Assembly: GCF_016802725.1 (NCBI RefSeq)
Contig: NC_052665.1
Span: 21,458,501-21,522,500 of the forward strand
Direction: 5' to 3'
DNA from: Solenopsis invicta
Taxonomy: Eukaryota; Arthropoda; Insecta; Hymenoptera; Formicidae
DNA length: 64,000 bases
A program made the position numbers and the translations under genes. The notes beneath the pieces were generated by a model that worked only from the letters and a program-made list of their open reading frames with translations, was not told the DNA's origin and did not search any database. Below are positions 59,108-64,000 of the stretch, piece after piece (the first letter of the stretch is position 1; the number at the start of each line of letters is the position of its first letter).

Positions 59108-59480
59108 GTCTAGTTTACACCGAGCACTTGTGATATGCGTACTAACTAGTAATTTTCTATTAAATTATCTTAATTTTGGCAATAAATTTAAAAAATAGTA
59201 TATTAAGTTAGTACAATATGAATCGAGATAATTAAATATATGTATTATGTATACACGCAAAATAAGATAAATTAATAGAAAGTTACGAGTTAAGGTTGGT
59301 TTATGCAGGCCGCAACCGCTAACTTATGCCGAAATCTGTAAGAAATTGACCAATCATAATCTACTTATAGAAGAATAATCGATTATGATTGGTCAATTTC
59401 TTATAGATTCCGGCATAAGTTAACGGTTACGGTCTGCATAAACCAACTTTTAGTACGCGTATCAAGTGCTCGGTGTAAAG
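59108..59480. repeat. TIR element (GTTTACACCGAGCACTTG) split by a MITE
   Basis: Ends TAGTTTACACCGAGCACTTG and CAAGTGCTCGGTGTAAA. At 59,294-59,450 a GGTTTATGCAGGCCG-family MITE is inserted near its right end. Confidence 0.8.
59294..59450. repeat. MITE (GGTTTATGCAGGCCGTAACC family)
   Basis: Palindrome with ends GGTTGGTTTATGCAGGCCGC and GGTCTGCATAAACCAAC and the AAGAAATTGACCAATCATAA core. Confidence 0.85.
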
Positions 59481-59483
59481 ACT

Positions 59484-59714
59484 TTGTTTACACCGAATAC
59501 TTGATACGCGTAATATTTAGTAACTTTCTATTCAATTATCTTAATTTCGGTAATAAATTTAATGAATAGTATATTAAGCTGGTACAATATGAATCAAAAT
59601 AATTAATTAAATATAGATATCACGTATACATTTAAACGTATTGTCGAAATTAAGACAATTTAATAGAAAGTTACTTGTTAGTATGCGTGTCAAGTGTTCG
59701 GTGTAAACTAGGTC
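59484..59714. repeat. TIR element, second copy of the GTTTACACCGA family
   Basis: Ends TGTTTACACCGAATACTTGA and CAAGTGTTCGGTGTAAAC. The interior matches the copy at 59,108-59,480 without the MITE. Confidence 0.8.
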
Positions 59715-59756
59715 AAATTAGACCAGTATCAAACTGATACGCGTACCAACCCTAAC

Positions 59757-59965
59757 AGCACAAAGTCGACTTTAAGTCGACTATGAGTCGGCCATAACTG
59801 CTAGACGTCTGGAAAATGGACGTCCGTAAGTCGACTTTAGACGACTTAAAGACGTCTATAAGTCATACAATGTCCCACTTTAATCGACAACTATAAGTCG
59901 ACCTTTAAAGACGTCTTTAAGTCATACATTTGGAGACAACTGTAAGTCGACTATAGTTAGTCATC
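59757..59965. repeat. Dense AAGTCGAC / GACGTC motif array
   Basis: About a dozen AAGTCGAC, GTCGACTT or AAGACGTCT words occur in 200 bp, both orientations, with ~20-40 bp spacing. It is not coding. Confidence 0.6.
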
Positions 59966-61581
59966 ATACAGACATTCTATGCAGTTGTAAAGGAAGAAAT
60001 ATTGAAATCGGGAAAATATGTTATAAGACATTTTTCACTTGTTTGATTCGTTTTATTTAAAAAAAAAAGAAAATTGTTATAATATATAAAGCGAATGCAA
60101 CTGTTTATATCTGTGTATGTGCATTGTGCGCATTTGTTTAAGTTTGTGTGTGTGTATATGTATATCACAATAACTCATTGTATACAATATTATCTTGCTT
60201 AATATTAATATTATATACAAATGCATTTGTTAAGAATAATAATAATAACAATTTTAATAATAAAAACTTTTAACTATTCTATATTCATGGATGTCACATA
60301 AAACAAAAACTTTATCCACATTCTAGTCACATCTAGTCACAATGTAATTTCATCAACTTTCTTAATGCTAAATAATGAAATAAATATTCCTCTTATTTAA
60401 ATAAAACAATCTTAATATGAAAATAACTTTTTTTCTATTTTTATACTCGTAATAAAATTATTATCTTGCGTTTAAACGTCTCTCTCTTTTTTTTTTTACC
60501 AAACATATAGCATTACATATATCACATATTCCAGCATAATCATGCATATGAATGCCAAGTTTCCTTTTTAACTAGATCAAGTTAACCATTACATCTTTTT
60601 ATTAGCAATGAGTTTTACGAATCAATCGTTATCACATCACACATTTCTTTTACTCATATAAAAAATGCAATGACTACTTCATACATGTATTTTGAAAGCC
60701 AATACATAAAACAAAATTATTATAAATTAAAGGTATGAAAATTTAAAAGAAAGAAAATTTATACAAATACGCGCATGTGTGTATGTGAGAGTATCATCGT
60801 ACGGACATTACGATTATCTAAAACAAAATTTGGCGTCGTGACATTTACTTGAATCCTTTTGAATAATGCTCATATACTTCTTTCTATTTTGTCTATGGCT
60901 ATTTCTGCAAGATGATCGCATAACATAAAATGGCTTAATACGCCAATGATATTTAAATAGTTTTTATGATGGACTAGCTTCAGTTATACTTAAATAAGAA
61001 TGACAACTTTGACAAGTCTTCGTATATTTAGGCATATACTGTGGGAAGATCATAATACGGATATTAACTTTTCCAATTTTTCTTTCATTGTAACTTTGTT
61101 AGTAAAATTTGTTATTTTTCTACTGCTTTACATAAAGTTCGATTTGAAACATATAAATCACTCTGAATTTAAAAAAATATATATCAAAAAATGTATATCA
61201 TAACGTTGAGCATATGACAAAGATATAAGATAAATTTTTCAAAGTATTGCTTGTATGATGTAAAACCTTTTATTTGCATATATAAACTAACGATCGGATA
61301 TATTGATTTTATTACTAATTGTTAGGCATTATTATCGATATTTATGCGCGTACAAACAGGATAATTACGATTCAATAATCGTTTAGAAATTGTTATATAT
61401 CCGTAAGATCGATCTACAGCATAGATGTTACAAATTAAGACTATCACTGGATTTCCTTGATATTTTAAAAACCAGTGCCGCGTCACGTAATCATAATGTC
61501 AACGGTTCCATTCCTTTTTGAAACGACAAGACACGATACAAAACATGTTTCGCAAAGTTTCTCATGGAAGACTTCCAGTAA
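59966..61581. other. AT-rich region without a recognised gene
   Basis: Only short spurious open frames are present. Part may be 3' untranslated sequence of the minus-strand gene that ends at 61,612. A 51-bp palindrome (AATGTTTATTAATCAGTAAA and complement, 61,582-61,632) covers that gene's stop codon. Confidence 0.5.
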
Positions 61582-61611
61582 ATGTTTATTAATCAGTAAA
61601 ATAACTTTGTT

Positions 61612-63445
61612 TTACTGATTAATAAACATTTTATTATTATTAATCGTACTTCTGATCCTGTCACCTGAGCGACGGAGCCATTCTTGCATGGCAGCTTCTA
61701 ATTCTGCACGGGTTGAAGCTGGTGACCGTTTCATCACAGAATCTGAAATACATATAAATAAAATTATAAAGCTATGTTCCGAAATTAACTGTAATCAATA
61801 CTGAAAACGTTGTTTGATCTCTATCGGAACTCTAATGTTAAAAAGAGATGAAATAATGTTGTCAGTACTGGAAAGTTAATTTTGAAATAGGAAATCTTGT
61901 TATAGGAAAGTAGGAATAATGGAATAAATGTTACCGATTATTAGTTTGGACAAGGATGTGGATTTAAAACCTACACCACTCTTTTGGCCTGTCCATGATA
62001 TTTGGGTCCCTATTTCGTTACACATTATATGTGATAAAATGTTTCTAATAAATTGTTTATCTGTCGAACCTCCGATCATGTGTTCCTGTAATATGATTAC
62101 AAAAATGTACACGAATAGAATGTTATGATTGAAAAAAAACATGTTAGTGCGAAAATGAAATACACGTGTTTTTAAACATATTCAGACAAATAATAGTATT
62201 AATTTAGTATTCACCAACCATACATTTTTGAAATCAATTTTATTCAATTTTGCGACTTAGAAATATTTATTTGTATTTTGTTATATTTTTATAAGAAATA
62301 TTTTTCAAATATTGAATATAAAATTATCAAATTTAATACGTACAAGTAATAAAAAGTTTTTGATAATATATAATAAATGTGACAAAATTTATAAAATTAT
62401 AAAAAAGCGAGTTAATTTCTGGGAAATTAGAACAGCAACTTAACAGGCAGTACAATTATCAACATTAAAAACAATATTTTATAAATATTATAATATGAAT
62501 AGACTTACGAATTGTTTTCTCATGTTCGCATCCACTTTCAATTGATTGTCGCATTCGAAGAATTGCTGAAGCGCCATCAGCGGGAACGACGGTAATAATT
62601 CTTGTCCTACAACCTCGTCACCTCGTCCTGCATTCGGCTCTTTTAGCAGCGCTTCGATTTTATACAATTGTCGTGACAATTTTTTGAATTCCTTTTGGAC
62701 ATAATCTCTGCATTCGCCTGTAACAATATTACAAAATTGTAAGAATTAAAATTGTTAATATTTTAATAAAGTGACTGTTAATAAAATGACTGTATAAAAT
62801 AATCATAAAATATTAATACAATATAAAAATATGGTAAGTAATATAAAAACATTAAAAGAACAAAAATTATTAACAAATTAATAATGTATCTCTGTAGGAA
62901 GTTATATATTTACCACAACAGTTGTTATGATTCCTCGTTTGATTTTCTTTATCTAACTGCAGTGAATCAAGTAATTCTGAAAATCAATATATATATATAT
63001 ATATATAATAAAAAATATATATTATGTTGAACTATGTTTGCAAATTTCTTTGTTTCATAACAATGTTTTTCTTATCAAAATCATTTTTTATTATTATTAA
63101 ATCATGACTTTTACTTGCATTAAAGAATAAATAAGATTTCGTGATAATAGCTTTTATGCAGCACTTACGAAGCAATACTGTATATTAGATTAATAAAACT
63201 TAGAAATAAATTTATTATTTTTTTAAGAAACTATGATTTTAAGAAATCGTAATAACGTTTTACATTTTAATATTAACATTATACACATTTATATTTAAAT
63301 TATTGATGCTGTGTATGTATACCTTGTATGTCAAATAGGTAACATTCATCGTGCCATTCTTGATGACGCTCCATCATTGCAGGCTTGGTTTTCCCAAAAT
63401 TAGCTGACGAGATGCCGGACAATTTTTTAGACTTGTGTTGCTTTT
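61612..63445 (-). CDS. DUF4806-domain gene, last five exons (5' end not identified)
   Basis: Exons on the minus strand: 63,322-63,445; 62,914-62,976; 62,509-62,717; 61,935-62,085; 61,612-61,742. All introns are GT/AG and the phases chain without a break, giving about 225 codons of C-terminal protein. Recognisable order: a basic start (KQHKSKKLSG), a short helix-rich region (YVQKEFKKLSRQLYKIEALL), the domain opening LPSFPLMALQQFFECDNQLK, IGGSTDKQFIRNILSHIM, GTQISWTGQKSGVGFKS, and the closing STRAELEAAMQEWLRRSGDR. DUF4806 proteins are multi-copy in insects and of unknown function. No defect is seen, so this may be a live gene. Upstream exons would lie beyond the mariner at 63,496 or outside the window. 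Confidence 0.8.
62984..63008. repeat. (AT)n microsatellite
   Basis: About 11 AT/TA repeats in the intron between the first two exons seen of the DUF4806-type gene. Confidence 0.7.
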
Positions 63446-63495
63446 CTACAAAAATTTAAATAAAGTTACAAATAGGATTTCCAAGTGAATATATA

Positions 63496-64000
63496 CGAGG
63501 TGTGTTCAAAAAGTATCGCGAATTTTGTGTTTTTTCAAAAATTATTTATTTATTCATGAATATCTATTTTGTCCCCTTCAAAGTAATCCCCATGAGATAT
63601 TATACACTTGTGCCAACGGTTTTTCCAATCTTCGAAGCACTTCAAAAAATCATTTTTTTTTATCTTGTTCAGCTCCTCCTTCGATGCCGTCTTTATCTCG
63701 TCAAGCGTAGCGTAACGTCGTCCTTTCATGGGCCTCTTCAGTTTAGGGAACAAGAAAAAGTCACAGGGGGCCAGATCTGGGGAATACGGTGGCTGCGGCA
63801 TCATTAGTGTGTTGTTTTTGGCCAAAAAGTCGCGCACAAGCAACGATGTGTGAGCAGGGGCGTTTGGTACGAATTTCGCGGCGACCCGTCTCATGCCCAA
63901 ATCATTGATAAAAATCGAATGGCACGAGCCAATCGATATGTTTAGGTCCTCAGCAACTTCTCTAACGGTGATTCGACGATTGGCCAATACCATTTTCTCC
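63496..64000 (-). mobile_element. Mariner-like element, internally deleted, running off the window
   Basis: The right end of the element (CGAGGTGTGTTCAAAAAGTA read on plus) starts after a TA at 63,494-63,495. The minus-strand frame to 63,550 gives MVLANRRITVREVAEDLNIS, then jumps from AAKFVP directly to NAPAHTSLLV. It has lost about 400 bp that include the first two catalytic Asp residues (GDESW and LLHHD), while keeping YSPDLAPCDFF. It belongs to the same subfamily as 54,989-56,309 and is probably in an intron of the DUF4806-type gene. Confidence 0.85.

Noticed and set aside
1..64000. CRISPR array or bacterial operon
   Set aside because: Introns, mariners, Penelope and non-LTR elements show a eukaryotic genome. 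The tandem repeats lack regular unique spacers.

Overview
This window is eukaryotic and almost certainly from an insect; an ant or other hymenopteran is my best guess. The DNA is AT-rich, introns have GT/AG borders, and the content is typical of insect repeat-rich DNA: mariner elements, Penelope-like and non-LTR retrotransposons, many short inverted-repeat elements and a DUF4806-type gene. The species call is inference. Apart from the DUF4806-type gene at the right end, every protein-coding stretch I can support belongs to, or is carried by, a mobile element.

Left part (1-24,188): an inverted SINE-like palindrome (1-801); a decayed DDE transposase (2,424-3,563); a non-LTR retrotransposon split by a mariner (3,610-6,450); a long-inverted-repeat element around 6,640-9,345 holding another non-LTR fragment; tandem repeats (9,466-10,240); a Penelope-like element with GIY-YIG domain and inverted ends (10,258-13,965) containing a GC-rich, TATA-bearing block; a second Penelope fragment (15,180-15,774); a 2.7-kb transposon with ~0.97-kb inverted repeats (15,887-18,610); and a dense cluster of small palindromic elements (21,065-24,067).

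Centre (24,189-58,609): one huge inverted duplication. Two nearly identical arms (24,189-37,823 and 43,638-58,609) flank a 5.8-kb single-copy core, and the outer edges coincide with the same 20-plus-bp terminal repeat beginning CCCAGCCAGAAATG. From outside in, each arm holds a TIR-bounded unit ('X') with remnants of a DUF4806-type gene and two inverted copies of a 1.6-kb CCCACATAG element, a decayed MULE/NOF-like transposase gene with a cysteine-protease-like C-terminus, nested MITEs, and the subterminal repeats of a CACTA/EnSpm-like element. The core carries that element's two divergent genes: a tnp2/DUF4218-type transposase and a coiled-coil BEN-domain protein. A mariner sits only in the right arm, and the left arm preserves its empty site.

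Right part (58,610-64,000): a diverged copy of a sequence found inside the palindrome, tandem and palindromic repeats, about 1.6 kb of AT-rich DNA, the 3' five exons of a DUF4806-type gene (61,612-63,445, minus strand), and an internally deleted mariner running off the window end.

How the parts may work together (inference): the tnp2-like protein would be the catalytic transposase of the CCCTTA-ended element. The BEN protein, encoded divergently from a shared promoter region, may bind its AGTACT-rich subterminal DNA, much as TNPA does for plant CACTA elements. The palindrome looks like a recent copying of the right side onto the left: the left arm carries a truncated piece of the BEN gene's last exon, and the inner junction lies in an A/T run. 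A biological origin must still be separated from an assembly artefact.
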